Assembly: GCA_046154695.1 (NCBI GenBank)
Contig: JBJXFI010000427.1
Span: 1-36,301 of the forward strand
DNA from: DALYLB01 sp046154695
GTDB taxonomy: Bacteria > Acidobacteriota > Blastocatellia > RBC074
Direction: 5' to 3'
Length of the DNA stretch: 36,301 bases
In this document: piece after piece, positions 17,779 to 27,860 of the stretch
Numbering within the stretch: the first letter of the stretch is position 1
Layout: every line of letters begins with the position of its first letter
The notes under the pieces: model-generated
Seen by the model: only the letters and a program-made list of their open reading frames with translations
Databases searched by the model: none
What the model was told of the DNA's origin: nothing
Translations under genes and position numbers: made by a program

Positions 17779-19194
17779 ATGACCTACCTGACCATCCTCA
17801 TCGCATACGCGCTTCTGATGATCGCCTTCGGCATGATCTTCTCGCGGCGCGTGACGCAGACGAGCGATTTTTTCGTCGCCGGGCGCGGGCTGGGCGCGGG
17901 GCTCGTCTTCTCGACCCTGCTTGCGGCCAATATAGGTGCGGGATCGACGGTCGGCGCCACGGGGCTTGGGTATCGCCATGGCCTCTCGGCCTGGTGGTGG
18001 GTGGGATCGGCGGGAATCGGATCGCTTTTCCTGGCCTTTACGGTCGGCCCCCGGATCTGGCGCATCGCCCGCGAGAACAATCTCTACACCGTCGGGGACT
18101 ATCTGGAATTCCGCTTCAGCCGCGGGGTTCGCGGTTTGATGGCGGCCCTGCTCTGGCTGGGCTCGCTCACGATACTGGCCGGGCAGTTGATCGCCATTGG
18201 CCTGATCCTCAATACCGTCACCGGCATCGGCAAGGCGGCGGGCTGCATGATCGGCGCCGGCGTGACCATCGTCTATTTCGCCTCCGGCGGGTTGCCGGGC
18301 GCGGCGCGCGTCAACGCATTGCAGTTGATCATCAAGTTTATCGGATTCGGGCTGGCGCTCGGCTATCTGCTCGACCGCACCGGCGGATGGAGCGGGATGC
18401 GCGAGGCCGTCGCGGCCAATCCCGGGGTCGCGAATGCCGCCGTCTATCTGGATCCCGCGGGGATCGGGTCCCACGGCGTGCTTCGATACCTGGCCCTGCT
18501 GGCGCCCTCCTTCGTCATCTCGCCCGGTTTGTTGCAGAAGGTCTTCGGCGCGCGGGATGAGCGCGCCGTCCGCAAGGGCGTCGGGCTGAACGCGCTCTGC
18601 CTGCTCGGCTTCGCTTTCGTCCCGGCCCTGCTGGGCATCCTTGCCCGCAACCAATTCCCGAACCTGGCGAATCCCGAGATGGCCATGCCGCTGCTGCTGA
18701 CCGAGGCGCTGCCGGTCTGGCTTGGAGGCCTGCTTCTCGGCGCGGTCTTCGCCGCCGAGGTCAGCACGGCCGACGCCGTCCTGTTTATGCTCAGCACGTC
18801 GCTCGCCCGGGATCTCTATCAGACCTTCCTCCGCCCGAACGCGGATGACAGGCAACTGATGCGCGCCGTTCGCGGAATCGTCGTCGTCTGCGGCGTGCTC
18901 GGTGCCGGCCTCGGAATCCTTCTTGAAACCGTGATCTCGGCGCTGACGATCTTCTACACCCTCCTGTCGGCGGCGCTCCTGCTGCCCCTTCTGGCCGGCC
19001 TCTACACCAAACGCGTGGATGCCCGGGCCGCCCTCGCGGGCATGCTGGTCTCGGTCGCCGCGACCTTCCTTCTCGAACGCCTGACCGCCGGACAGGGGAG
19101 ATGGGGCCTTCCCTCATTGATCCTCGGCTCGCTCGCCGGTCTGCTGGTGATGGGCGCGCTGAGCCTCCGCACCCCCGCCGCCGACGCCGGGTGA
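17779..19194 (+). CDS. Sodium:solute symporter (SSS/SLC5 family)
   Basis: A 471-residue integral membrane protein with about 13 hydrophobic segments. The opening YALLMIAFGMIFSRRVTQTSDFFVAGRGLG and LLAANIGAGSTVGATGLGYRHGLSAWWW are typical of the sodium:solute symporter family, which couples Na+ influx to uptake of sugars, amino acids, organic acids or osmolytes. GNNLYTVGDYLE-like and TADAVLFMLSTSLARDLYQ motifs are also in place. Substrate cannot be read from the sequence. The position 36 bp behind a secreted-type aminopeptidase favours amino-acid or small-peptide uptake (inference). Confidence 0.88.
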   Translation: MTYLTILIAYALLMIAFGMIFSRRVTQTSDFFVAGRGLGAGLVFSTLLAANIGAGSTVGATGLGYRHGLSAWWWVGSAGIGSLFLAFTVGPRIWRIARENNLYTVGDYLEFRFSRGVRGLMAALLWLGSLTILAGQLIAIGLILNTVTGIGKAAGCMIGAGVTIVYFASGGLPGAARVNALQLIIKFIGFGLALGYLLDRTGGWSGMREAVAANPGVANAAVYLDPAGIGSHGVLRYLALLAPSFVISPGLLQKVFGARDERAVRKGVGLNALCLLGFAFVPALLGILARNQFPNLANPEMAMPLLLTEALPVWLGGLLLGAVFAAEVSTADAVLFMLSTSLARDLYQTFLRPNADDRQLMRAVRGIVVVCGVLGAGLGILLETVISALTIFYTLLSAALLLPLLAGLYTKRVDARAALAGMLVSVAATFLLERLTAGQGRWGLPSLILGSLAGLLVMGALSLRTPAADAG

Positions 19195-19231
19195 TCTGCG
19201 GCGCCGCAAGCCCGCCGTTTCGCCCGCGGGC

Positions 19232-19268
19232 AAAAAAACGAGCCTGCTCCCCGATCAGGCGCAGGCTC
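19232..19268 (-). terminator. Rho-independent terminator of the small secreted protein gene
   Basis: On the reverse strand, GAGCCTGC (19268-19261) pairs perfectly with GCAGGCTC (19247-19240), followed one base later by seven T (19238-19232). It lies about 55 bp past the stop of the gene at 19322-19684. Confidence 0.8.
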
Positions 19269-19321
19269 ATCCAGTTTCCGCCAGTACAAACTTAGCGTTC
19301 TATCTGTCGATTACTTGTCGA

Positions 19322-19684
19322 TCACTTGCCCGCAACGCTGCCCGTATCCTGCAGCACGAGCGTGAAATTTTGGCCCCGCGGCGTGATCGACGCCACCGAA
19401 CGCGTCCCATCCCCGTTGTCGCGATACGTCATCTTGTCCTTCTCGGCGGCCGCCTGGTTCGCTCGCTTGACCACCTGCGCCGTCACATTCTTCTTCCCCA
19501 CCTTCACCGTGATCGTTCCTTCCTCCGCCTCCGGGATCGTCAACGTGTACGTCCCCTTCTTCACCACCTCATTCCCGATCTTCCCGTCCAGGTAAAACTC
19601 CACCTTCTGCTCCTTCCCCTGCGCCACTCCCGCAACCGCCAGCGCCACCATCAACGACATTCCCAAGAAAAATTTGCTGCTCAT
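19322..19684 (-). CDS. Small secreted protein of unknown function, TetR-site associated
   Basis: A 120-residue protein with a clear Sec signal (residues 4-22, cleavage near AQG-KE). The mature part of about 97 residues is lysine-rich and predicted beta-rich (VKKGTYTLTIPEAEEGTITVKVG, then RSVASITPRGQNFTLVLQD). This looks like a small immunoglobulin-like or carboxypeptidase-regulatory-like sandwich, but I do not recognise the family. AAGGAAT precedes the ATG. An operator matching the one in front of the neighbouring TetR gene lies 66 bp upstream. It has its own terminator. It is probably a periplasmic or surface protein made in response to the TetR ligand. Confidence 0.75.
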   Translation of the reverse strand: MSSKFFLGMSLMVALAVAGVAQGKEQKVEFYLDGKIGNEVVKKGTYTLTIPEAEEGTITVKVGKKNVTAQVVKRANQAAAEKDKMTYRDNGDGTRSVASITPRGQNFTLVLQDTGSVAGK

Positions 19685-19749
19685 ATTCCTTCCCTCCCTT
19701 TTCCGCTTGTCTGACTTCTTCTGCTTTTTGACCGTCTTTGCCTATTAAC

Positions 19750-19763
19750 TGACCAGACGGTCA
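19750..19763 (-). promoter_or_regulatory. TetR-type operator copy 1
   Basis: The palindrome TGACC-AGAC-GGTCA lies 66 bp upstream of the small secreted protein gene. Read on the reverse strand it becomes TTGACCGTCTGGTCAGTTAA, matching copy 2 (20564-20577) at nearly every position, including the flanking TT and GTT(A/T)A. A TAATAG -10-like hexamer follows in the gene's direction, so bound repressor would block transcription. Confidence 0.7.
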
Positions 19764-19787
19764 ACAATGGAGACTAAAAAAAGGCGG

Positions 19788-20414
19788 CTACTTCAACTGG
19801 GCCTGGACCTGTCCGCCGGTCAGGTAATCAAGCACGATCATTTCGCAACGGCGGCCATACTCTTCGAAGGTGCCTTCGGAAGAGAAGAACCACTGAAGCA
19901 TCATTCCGTCGACCAACGCGCGCATCATCGAACTGGTCTCTTCGATCCCGAGGGAGCGAAATACGCCAGCCTTTATCCCAGCTTCCAGGACTTCGCGGTT
20001 ATGGTCGCAACAGCCGTTATAGAATCGGGCATTGAGGTCGTGAAACCGCTGGTTTCGCGTCCCAATGCTCACAAAATCGGAGTAGGCCAGAAAGAACTGG
20101 CGGCTCTCCTGCGCATTGTTGAAGATGAAACGGATCAAGGCTTTCACCTTGCCGATCGGATCCTCGACCTCGGCGATCGCTTCGTGCATGCGGGCGTGCA
20201 TCTGATCGACCATCCATTCGAGCGCCCCCAGAAAGAGATCCTCCTTGGTCGCGAAATAATAGAGCGTCGAGCCCTTGCTGACCCCGGCCCGCTTCGCGAT
20301 ATCCTGCAGTGTGACGGCCGAATACCCCTTCTCCGCCACCTCCAGATAGGTCGCCTTGATCAACTCTTCCCGCCGCTGGTCTTCATACTCCTGTACGAAT
20401 TGCTTCGCTGCCAT
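19788..20414 (-). CDS. TetR/AcrR-family transcriptional regulator
   Basis: A 208-residue protein. The N-terminal helix-turn-helix (residues about 14-60) reads LIKATYLEVAEKGYSAVTLQDIAKRAGVSKGSTLYYFATKEDLF, a textbook TetR DNA-binding domain. The C-terminal part is a helical ligand and dimerisation domain with MVDQMHARMHEAI and SSMMRALVDGMMLQWFF, similar to the AcrR/FadR-like clade that senses lipophilic compounds or acyl-CoAs. The ligand itself is unknown. Two near-identical palindromes flank its gene: one in the divergent region towards the S41 peptidase, one in front of the small secreted protein. It therefore probably represses itself and both neighbours. Confidence 0.9.
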   Translation of the reverse strand: MAAKQFVQEYEDQRREELIKATYLEVAEKGYSAVTLQDIAKRAGVSKGSTLYYFATKEDLFLGALEWMVDQMHARMHEAIAEVEDPIGKVKALIRFIFNNAQESRQFFLAYSDFVSIGTRNQRFHDLNARFYNGCCDHNREVLEAGIKAGVFRSLGIEETSSMMRALVDGMMLQWFFSSEGTFEEYGRRCEMIVLDYLTGGQVQAQLK

Positions 20415-20563
20415 TTGGTTCTCTCTGATCGGTCCCGCCGCTCTTCCTTCCCGCTTCTCCGCCCGCTCTTTTTCTCGTCTCTTTCAGAACTCCGGGCAAA
20501 ACTCCGGGCAAAACCTTCAGGTCTTCCCGGCGATTCTGAATTCCGTGCTCGGTTTTTCAATGT

Positions 20564-20577
20564 TGACCGACCGGTCA
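20564..20577 (+). promoter_or_regulatory. TetR-type operator copy 2 in the divergent tetR/S41 region
   Basis: The palindrome TGACC-GACC-GGTCA sits in TTGACCGACCGGTCAGTTTA, midway between the divergent TetR (150 bp) and S41 peptidase (160 bp) starts. TATACA (20581-20586) follows as a -10-like hexamer in the S41 direction. The rest of the 322-bp spacer (20415-20736) is low complexity, with long G and T runs at about 20606-20670, and shows no gene. Confidence 0.7.
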
Positions 20578-20736
20578 GTTTATACAGGGGGAATTGGAGC
20601 GCTGTCAATGGTTTTTTGGGATTTTTTTTTGGGAGGGGGGGAAGATTTGGCGGGGTGGGAGGGGGTGCGGTTGGTGGAAAGTATTGAATCGTATATGATT
20701 CGGGGGAGTAGACGTGGGAGGGTAGAGAGGGCGGAA

Positions 20737-22527
<1,791 letters not shown>

Positions 22528-22813
22528 TGATCGGCATTTAGATCGCCGGCCGTCGAGAAGATACGTCTTGACCTACGGAACCAAAAACCGCATCATAAGC
22601 CGTCCCTCAATGGGCGCGATTCGGACATTCAATATCGCCGCTGAAGTTACAATCCGACGAATCGCGCCGCAACGAAACGAGATGTCGCATCGTCTTCGCG
22701 GCGGCGAGCCGGAAGGCAATGTCGCGTGACACAGTCGTCTTACACCGTCGTAAGGTCATCGTCGCCAACAATGGCAAGGCTCCACCAAATTTAAATCCGG
22801 CTGGCTTCTTCTG

Positions 22814-23581
22814 ATGAATCTGATCACCCTCGGTATACACCAAACACAAGAGATCACCATGCTGGTCTGGCGCGTACTGCGCGGCCTTTTCAAGTCTCCC
22901 CGGTATTTTAGGGAGACGGTTCACCAGATGGATGCGCTCGGATTCGGAAGTCTGGCGATCATCCTGTTGACCGGAACCTTTACGGGGATGGTGCTGGCGC
23001 TGAACTCGGCGAGCACGCTGCAGCGGTTCGGCGTGCAAAGCGTGACCGGGACGCTGGTGGCGACCAGTCTGATTCGCGAGCTCGGCCCGGTGCTGACGTG
23101 CCTGATGCTGGCGGGGCGGGTCGGATCGGGAATCGCGGCGGAGCTGGGATCGATGCTCGTCAGCGAACAGATCGACGCGATGCGCGCGCTCGGCACCGAC
23201 CCGATCAAGAAACTGGTCACGCCCCGCATCATCGCGCTCGTTTCGATGGCGCCCGCGCTGACGGTGATCTGCGATCTGGTGGGCATCTTCGGCGGGCTTC
23301 TGATCGCGACGACGATGCTGCACCAGCCGAGCTCGGTCTATCTGAACTCGGCGAAATCCGCAATCGACTACAACGAGATCATCGGCGGCCTGATCAAGCC
23401 GACCGTCTTCGGGTTTATCATCGCGATCATCGGTTGTTACAAGGGGATGAGCACGACGGGCGGGACGGTCGGCGTCGGCCGCTCGACCACGCAATCGGTG
23501 GTTGTCTCCTCCATTCTGATCATCGCCAGTGACTTTCTGCTTTCGAAAGTGATCATTTCGCTGTTGCTGGAGCCGAAATAG
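22814..23581 (+). CDS. mlaE: MlaE-type phospholipid ABC transporter permease
   Basis: A 255-residue permease with five to six membrane segments. It has the MlaE/YrbE signatures: QMDALGFGSLAIILLTGTFTGMVLALNSA near the start, SLIRELGPVLTCLMLAGRVGSGIAAELGSM, the EQIDAMRALGTDPIKKLV coupling helix and GCYKGMSTTGGTVGVGRSTTQSVV. With MlaF and MlaD it moves phospholipids between inner and outer membranes in diderms. It is first of three tightly spaced genes (24 bp to mlaF). The 286-bp spacer upstream contains no gene; a TTGACC at 22568-22573 has only a poor -10 partner. Confidence 0.92.
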   Translation: MNLITLGIHQTQEITMLVWRVLRGLFKSPRYFRETVHQMDALGFGSLAIILLTGTFTGMVLALNSASTLQRFGVQSVTGTLVATSLIRELGPVLTCLMLAGRVGSGIAAELGSMLVSEQIDAMRALGTDPIKKLVTPRIIALVSMAPALTVICDLVGIFGGLLIATTMLHQPSSVYLNSAKSAIDYNEIIGGLIKPTVFGFIIAIIGCYKGMSTTGGTVGVGRSTTQSVVVSSILIIASDFLLSKVIISLLLEPK

Positions 23582-23605
23582 CCCCCGCGGGAGCCTTGCG
23601 CACTT

Positions 23606-24412
23606 ATGGCAAACAGCCCATACGCCATTGAATTCCGGGATATCTCGCTCGCGTTCGGCGATCGGGTCGTTCTCAATCGCGTCAGCTTCGGCGTGCGATA
23701 CGGCGAGGCCAAGATCGTGATGGGCGGATCGGGAACGGGGAAGTCCACGCTGCTGCGCCTGGTGCTCGGGCTGATCAAGCCCGATTCCGGGCAGATCTTC
23801 ATCGACGGGGACGAGATCACCGACAACACCGAGGAGGAGATGATGATCGTCCGTCGAAAGATCGGGATGGTCTTTCAGGAGGGCGCGCTCTTCGATTCGC
23901 TTCCGGTGTATGACAATGTGGCCTACCGGCTGCGGGAGCAGCGGGTGTCGGAGACCGACATCGAGCCGGTCGTCATGCGAATGCTTCGCTTCGTCGATCT
24001 GGAGCACGCGGTGGAGAAGATGCCGAACGAGCTTTCGGGCGGCATGCGCCGCCGCGTGGGGATCGCCCGCGCGCTGGTGGGAAATCCGAAGATCATCCTG
24101 TACGATGAGCCCACGGCCGGCCTCGATCCGATCACGGCGCGAACGATCAACGAGCTGGCGCTCAAGCTGCGGGACCTGGAAGACGTCTCCTCCATTTTTG
24201 TGACGCATCGCCTGCAGGATATCGACGTTCTCTCCAGTGAGTTCGTGGTGCGCGACGATTTCGGCGACCTGCACTTTGAAAACGAGGCCGATCGGCTCTG
24301 TTTGATTAATACGAAACTTATCATGCTCAAGGAGGGCAACATCATCTTCAGCGGAACCGATGAAGAGATGCGTGCCTCGAATGATCCCTATATCCAGAAG
24401 TTCCTCACTTGA
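23606..24412 (+). CDS. mlaF: MlaF-type phospholipid ABC transporter ATPase
   Basis: A 268-residue ATPase with a complete ABC set: Walker A GGSGTGKS (40-47), Q-loop Q91, signature LSGGMRRR (143-150), Walker B ILYDEP (164-169) and the switch histidine in FVTHRLQD. It is of ordinary length for MlaF, with a somewhat extended C-terminal region containing DDFGDLHFENEADRL. It powers the MlaE permease on the cytosolic face. It lies between mlaE and mlaD (18 bp to the next start) in one operon. No mlaB (STAS) or mlaC gene accompanies the set, as is common outside Proteobacteria. Confidence 0.93.
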   Translation: MANSPYAIEFRDISLAFGDRVVLNRVSFGVRYGEAKIVMGGSGTGKSTLLRLVLGLIKPDSGQIFIDGDEITDNTEEEMMIVRRKIGMVFQEGALFDSLPVYDNVAYRLREQRVSETDIEPVVMRMLRFVDLEHAVEKMPNELSGGMRRRVGIARALVGNPKIILYDEPTAGLDPITARTINELALKLRDLEDVSSIFVTHRLQDIDVLSSEFVVRDDFGDLHFENEADRLCLINTKLIMLKEGNIIFSGTDEEMRASNDPYIQKFLT

Positions 24413-24430
24413 GCCTTTTGGAGGGTACTT

Positions 24431-25576
24431 ATGCCACGCAATCAGCAAGCAAGTTTTTCCCAACTGCGCGTCGGGATCCTGGTGATCGCCGCGCTCGTTA
24501 TTCTGATCCTGACGATTTTCGCCGTCAGCGGCGACCTGCGGATTCCGGGCGTCACCAAGACGACGATCGTTCGCACCCGCATGGCCAGCGTGGATGGATT
24601 GACGAAAGGGGCCGAGGTCCGGCTCTCGGGCAAGCGCATCGGCAGCGTGAAGGAGATCAAGTTCAGCGGCGAGATTCCCAGTGACGCCAATTCGCAGAAC
24701 AACGTCGAGATCTTCATGGAGATCGACGGCCGGCTCGACGGCCGTCCCGCGATCGAGCGAATCCGCACCGATTCGCTCGCCGTTCTCAAGAGCGCGGGCG
24801 TGCTGGGCGACAATGTGATCGACATCACGCCGGGGACGCTGGGCAACGGGCAGAAGATCGACGATGGCGGCGAGATTCAAAGCCTCGCGCAAAAGAGCGT
24901 CGGCGATGTGATCAACGCCGCGCAGACGGCCGTCGGCAATTTCAACGAAATCTCCGCCGACGTCAAGGGGATGGCCAAGGACCTGCGCGCCGGCCGCGGC
25001 ACCGCCGGAAAGTTCCTCAACGACGAGGCGCTCTATCTCAATCTCGACAAGGCGGTTCGCCAGGCCGAGGGGCTGCTCCGGGACGTCAAGGAAGGGCCCG
25101 GCACCATCGGCCGCCTCGTCAGCGACGATACCTTCTACGTGCAGGCCTCCGACACCATCGCCCGGTTGCGCAGCATCACCGATCTGGTCGGCGACCAGTT
25201 GACGACCGGAAAGGGAACCGTAGGCAAACTGCTCAAGGACGAAGAGATCTACAACAAGGCCAACTCGCTCATCACCCGCCTCGATGAGACCTCCCTGCGC
25301 CTTGAACGGACCATGGCCAAGATCGAGCGCGGGGAAGGGACCGTCGGCAAACTCATCAATGACGATAAGATCTATGCCGACGCCCGCGACACCATCGAGA
25401 AACTCAAGGTGATCGCCGAACGCCTCGAAAAGGGCGAGGGCACCGCCGGCATGCTGCTCAAGGACGAGAAGCTCTACAACAACGTCAACAACGTCTCCGC
25501 CGAGATTACCAAGCTTCTCTACGATTTCCGCCAAAACCCCAAGAAATATCTCTCGGTGAAGGTCGCCATTTTCTAA
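24431..25576 (+). CDS. mlaD: MlaD-type MCE-domain protein with five C-terminal repeats
   Basis: A 381-residue protein. A single N-terminal transmembrane helix (about 13-33) is followed by one MCE domain (about 42-125: RMASVDGLTKGAEVRLSGKRIGSVKEI ... GVLGDNVIDITPG). The C-terminal half has five copies of GxGTxGxLxxDxxxY at residues 188, 222, 260, 301 and 335, spaced 34-41 residues within predicted helix. In the family the MCE ring carries lipid through its hydrophobic pore. The repeats probably form an extended helical or coiled segment in the periplasm. The protein ends directly before a heptanucleotide satellite. Confidence 0.92.
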   Translation: MPRNQQASFSQLRVGILVIAALVILILTIFAVSGDLRIPGVTKTTIVRTRMASVDGLTKGAEVRLSGKRIGSVKEIKFSGEIPSDANSQNNVEIFMEIDGRLDGRPAIERIRTDSLAVLKSAGVLGDNVIDITPGTLGNGQKIDDGGEIQSLAQKSVGDVINAAQTAVGNFNEISADVKGMAKDLRAGRGTAGKFLNDEALYLNLDKAVRQAEGLLRDVKEGPGTIGRLVSDDTFYVQASDTIARLRSITDLVGDQLTTGKGTVGKLLKDEEIYNKANSLITRLDETSLRLERTMAKIERGEGTVGKLINDDKIYADARDTIEKLKVIAERLEKGEGTAGMLLKDEKLYNNVNNVSAEITKLLYDFRQNPKKYLSVKVAIF

Positions 25577-25577
25577 G

Positions 25578-25664
25578 AATGATGAATGATGAATGATGAA
25601 TGAAACCAATTCATCGTTCATCGTTCATCGTTCATCGTTCATCGTTCATCGTTCATCGTTCCAT
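25578..25664. repeat. Two-armed heptanucleotide satellite between convergent genes
   Basis: About three to four AATGATG-type units (25578-25604) are followed by ACCAA and seven perfect TTCATCG units (25610-25658). The two arms are imperfect reverse complements, so the region can fold into a long imperfect hairpin. It fills the gap between mlaD and the rhodanese gene, and the rhodanese stop codon lies inside the right arm. It could serve as a bidirectional transcription barrier and is expected to vary in length between strains. Confidence 0.85.
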
Positions 25665-26021
25665 CGGATAGCCCGCGTCCCGCCATGCCTTGATCCCGCC
25701 GGCCATGGAATAGACATTGGAGTATCCCATCTTCTGCAGGTTGTCGGCGCCGAGGGCGGAGCGGAATCCGCCGCCGCAATAGAGAACGATCTCGGCTGAT
25801 GGATCCGGGGCGATCTTGTCGATATCGCGTTCGAGGATGCCCCGGCCCAGATGGCGCGCGCCCGCCGCGTGATCCTGATTCCACTCGTGATCCTCGCGCA
25901 CATCGATGAAGAGGAACTCGTGCCCGGTCTCGATCCGGGCCTGCACCTCGGCAATGGTGATTTCACGGATGCGGGACCTGGCGTCGTCGCAGAGTTGGGC
26001 GAATGCGGATGTATGTTTCAT
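25653..26021 (-). CDS. Single-domain rhodanese-like protein
   Basis: A 122-residue rhodanese-homology protein from the ATG at 26021; the Shine-Dalgarno is weak, and upstream in-frame codons look non-coding. EVQARIETGHEFLFIDVREDHEWNQDHAAGARHLGRGIL gives the CH2A motif. The active-site loop is C82-GGGFRS, a six-residue loop fitting sulfur-carrying rhodaneses, and NVYSMAGGIKAWRDAGYPM closes the domain. It is probably a cytosolic thiosulfate or persulfide sulfurtransferase. The last codons overlap the TTCATCG satellite, so its C-terminus adjoins a mutable tract. Confidence 0.88.
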   Translation of the reverse strand: MKHTSAFAQLCDDARSRIREITIAEVQARIETGHEFLFIDVREDHEWNQDHAAGARHLGRGILERDIDKIAPDPSAEIVLYCGGGFRSALGADNLQKMGYSNVYSMAGGIKAWRDAGYPMER

Positions 26022-26154
26022 AGCGGTATCCGGTTGTCGGTTCGTGTGATTACGAGTTCTTGTTTCCACGCTTGGCCCCGCTCCGCAATGGCGAGCGGGA
26101 ACCTTGCGGCAGGCTACCAATAAAACCGGCAGCCGACAACCGCAACCCAACCGC

Positions 26155-27759
26155 CTATTCCCTCACATAGAGGAGCAGATCGACGCCGGGGCGAAGCGAG
26201 AAGGGCTGCGACGCGGCGTGGATGCCGGGGATGCGGTCGAGTTGTTCGCGCTGATCGACGCGGGCCACGATGATGGGCTGGGAGATTCTCATCTCTCCAT
26301 CGTGCGGCGGCGGCAGTTGTCCGACAAACGCGACCTGATCGAACTCCCGGAGGTACCACGGCAGCGGCCAGTAATCCGGCGAGGCGACATAGATGCCGGT
26401 GTGCTTCTCCGCGGGCATTCGCTCGGCCTGTTTCCGAATCGCCTCCACCAGAAAGAGGAAGTCCCGGTCGGTTTGGGCGTAGACATAGCCATACTGGTTG
26501 TCCACGTAGGGTTTGAGGCGGAGGTTGCGCCCGAGGGGCGAGAAATAGCCGTTCTCGTTGGCGTTGTCGTCGTATTTCGAGAAATTGACCTGCCATGCGA
26601 GCCGTCCGGCGAAACAAAGCGCCGTCGCCAGCAGGAGCGTCCAGAGCAGGCGGAGCGGCATCAGCGAGGCCATTCGATAGACCTGCTCCGCGGCAAGGCC
26701 GCAGGCGACGGCCATCGGGATCAGGAGGCTGACGAGCAGCCAGGGCGTCTTGTAGGGGATCAGCGAATAGGCCAGGAAGGTTCCGAGCGTCCAGGCGGCG
26801 ACAAAGAGCCGGAACCGCGTTCCCCGCAGGACGGCGACGGCGCCCGCGAGGAGCGAGCCCGCGAGCAGCGGCAATTCCAGCTTGAAGAGGATGCCCAGAT
26901 AATAGGAGAAGGGATGAACGTGGTCCCGGTTGCTGCGCTCGTTCGTCCAATGCAGGATCGACCGCGGAAAATCGCTCATCCCCTGCGGATGTTTGAAGAA
27001 CGACGAGTAGAGAAAGACGTAGATCGAGATGATGATGATGAGAGCCGCCAGCGCGTGATCCACCGAAGGGAACGCGTCGCTTCCCGATGAGCGGATCCGC
27101 CGGACCAGGGCGGCCGGCGTGCCCTCCCCTTTTCCGGCCAGCCCCCTCATCGCTTCCCAGATTACCGCGCAGCCGAGCGCGGCGATCATCACGGCGACGT
27201 TGATCACGACCGTCTCTTTCGTCGTCACCATGAGCCCGAGGCTCGCCGCGGCCAGCCCCAGCCAGAGAAATCCCCTCGATTCCGCATACCGCGTCACGCC
27301 CGCCACGATGCCCAGGCCGCAGGCGCCGAAGATCGTCTCATGAATGAAGTCGCGGGAATAATAGTTCAGCCCCGGCGAGACGGCGAGGAAGAAGGCCGCC
27401 GCCGGCGTCCCCACGAGGCCCAGCCGCCGCCGCAGCGGCCAGAGCAGCAGCACCGTCAGCACGCCGAAGGCCGCGGGCCAGAAGCGCAGCGCGAGGTCCG
27501 TCTCTCCCAGCGCCCGCAGCGAAAGCAGCGATAAGTAATAGAGCGACGGGCCGTGATAGTTTTCCGGGTTGTATTGATAGTCCCCGCTTCGCGCCAGATT
27601 GAGCAGAAAGAACGAATTGACCCCCTCGTCATGATGGAAGGGTTTGATCCCGATCTCCGAAAATCGAAACCACGAGGCGAGCAGGACGGCCGAGATGAAC
27701 AGGGCGGCGCTCAGCGCCTGAAACGTCCGGTTGGGCGGATTGCTATTCTCGTCAGACAT
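26155..27759 (-). CDS. Agl23 / TIGR03663-like polytopic membrane protein (GT-C fold)
   Basis: A protein of 534 residues from the ATG at 27759 (no strong Shine-Dalgarno; an in-frame ATG at 27798 is an alternative). It has about ten membrane segments. The first loop reads FSEIGIKPFHHDEGVNSFFLLNLARSGDYQYNPENYHGPSLYYL, which is diagnostic of the TIGR03663 family and resembles the acidic loop of GT39/ArnT-type lipid-linked sugar transferases. The late part is a soluble domain. Members are annotated as flippase-activity-associated Agl23-like proteins and probably transfer sugars from polyprenyl carriers to exported acceptors. The acceptor is not evident from neighbours. Confidence 0.8.
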   Translation of the reverse strand: MSDENSNPPNRTFQALSAALFISAVLLASWFRFSEIGIKPFHHDEGVNSFFLLNLARSGDYQYNPENYHGPSLYYLSLLSLRALGETDLALRFWPAAFGVLTVLLLWPLRRRLGLVGTPAAAFFLAVSPGLNYYSRDFIHETIFGACGLGIVAGVTRYAESRGFLWLGLAAASLGLMVTTKETVVINVAVMIAALGCAVIWEAMRGLAGKGEGTPAALVRRIRSSGSDAFPSVDHALAALIIIISIYVFLYSSFFKHPQGMSDFPRSILHWTNERSNRDHVHPFSYYLGILFKLELPLLAGSLLAGAVAVLRGTRFRLFVAAWTLGTFLAYSLIPYKTPWLLVSLLIPMAVACGLAAEQVYRMASLMPLRLLWTLLLATALCFAGRLAWQVNFSKYDDNANENGYFSPLGRNLRLKPYVDNQYGYVYAQTDRDFLFLVEAIRKQAERMPAEKHTGIYVASPDYWPLPWYLREFDQVAFVGQLPPPHDGEMRISQPIIVARVDQREQLDRIPGIHAASQPFSLRPGVDLLLYVRE

Positions 27760-27796
27760 ACGGAAAGGGACGGGCTGCCGCGGGCAGCCGGGATGC

Positions 27797-27832
27797 AAAA
27801 AGAGGCAGGTGATCTTGGGACCACCTGCCTCT
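27797..27832 (-). terminator. Rho-independent terminator of the OmpA-like gene
   Basis: On the reverse strand, AGAGGCAGGTG (27832-27822) pairs perfectly over 11 bp with CACCTGCCTCT (27811-27801), followed directly by a T-run (27801-27797). It lies just past the OmpA-like gene and insulates the Agl23-like gene downstream. Confidence 0.85.
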
Positions 27833-27860
27833 GTAGGTTATCGCCGTTGGGCGGTTTGTT

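Noticed and set aside
16861..18855. A 664-codon reverse-strand open frame
   Set aside because: It is antisense to the P1 peptidase and symporter genes. Its composition is that of a shadow frame.
22607..25621. A 1004-codon reverse-strand open frame
   Set aside because: It is exactly antisense to mlaE, mlaF and mlaD, which have full family motifs. Its translation is low-complexity, rich in His, Arg and Asp, and has no recognisable domain.
25578..25664. CRISPR or phase-variation tract
   Set aside because: The units are 7 bp with no spacers. The tract lies outside the reading frames except for one stop codon, so on/off switching of a protein is not expected.
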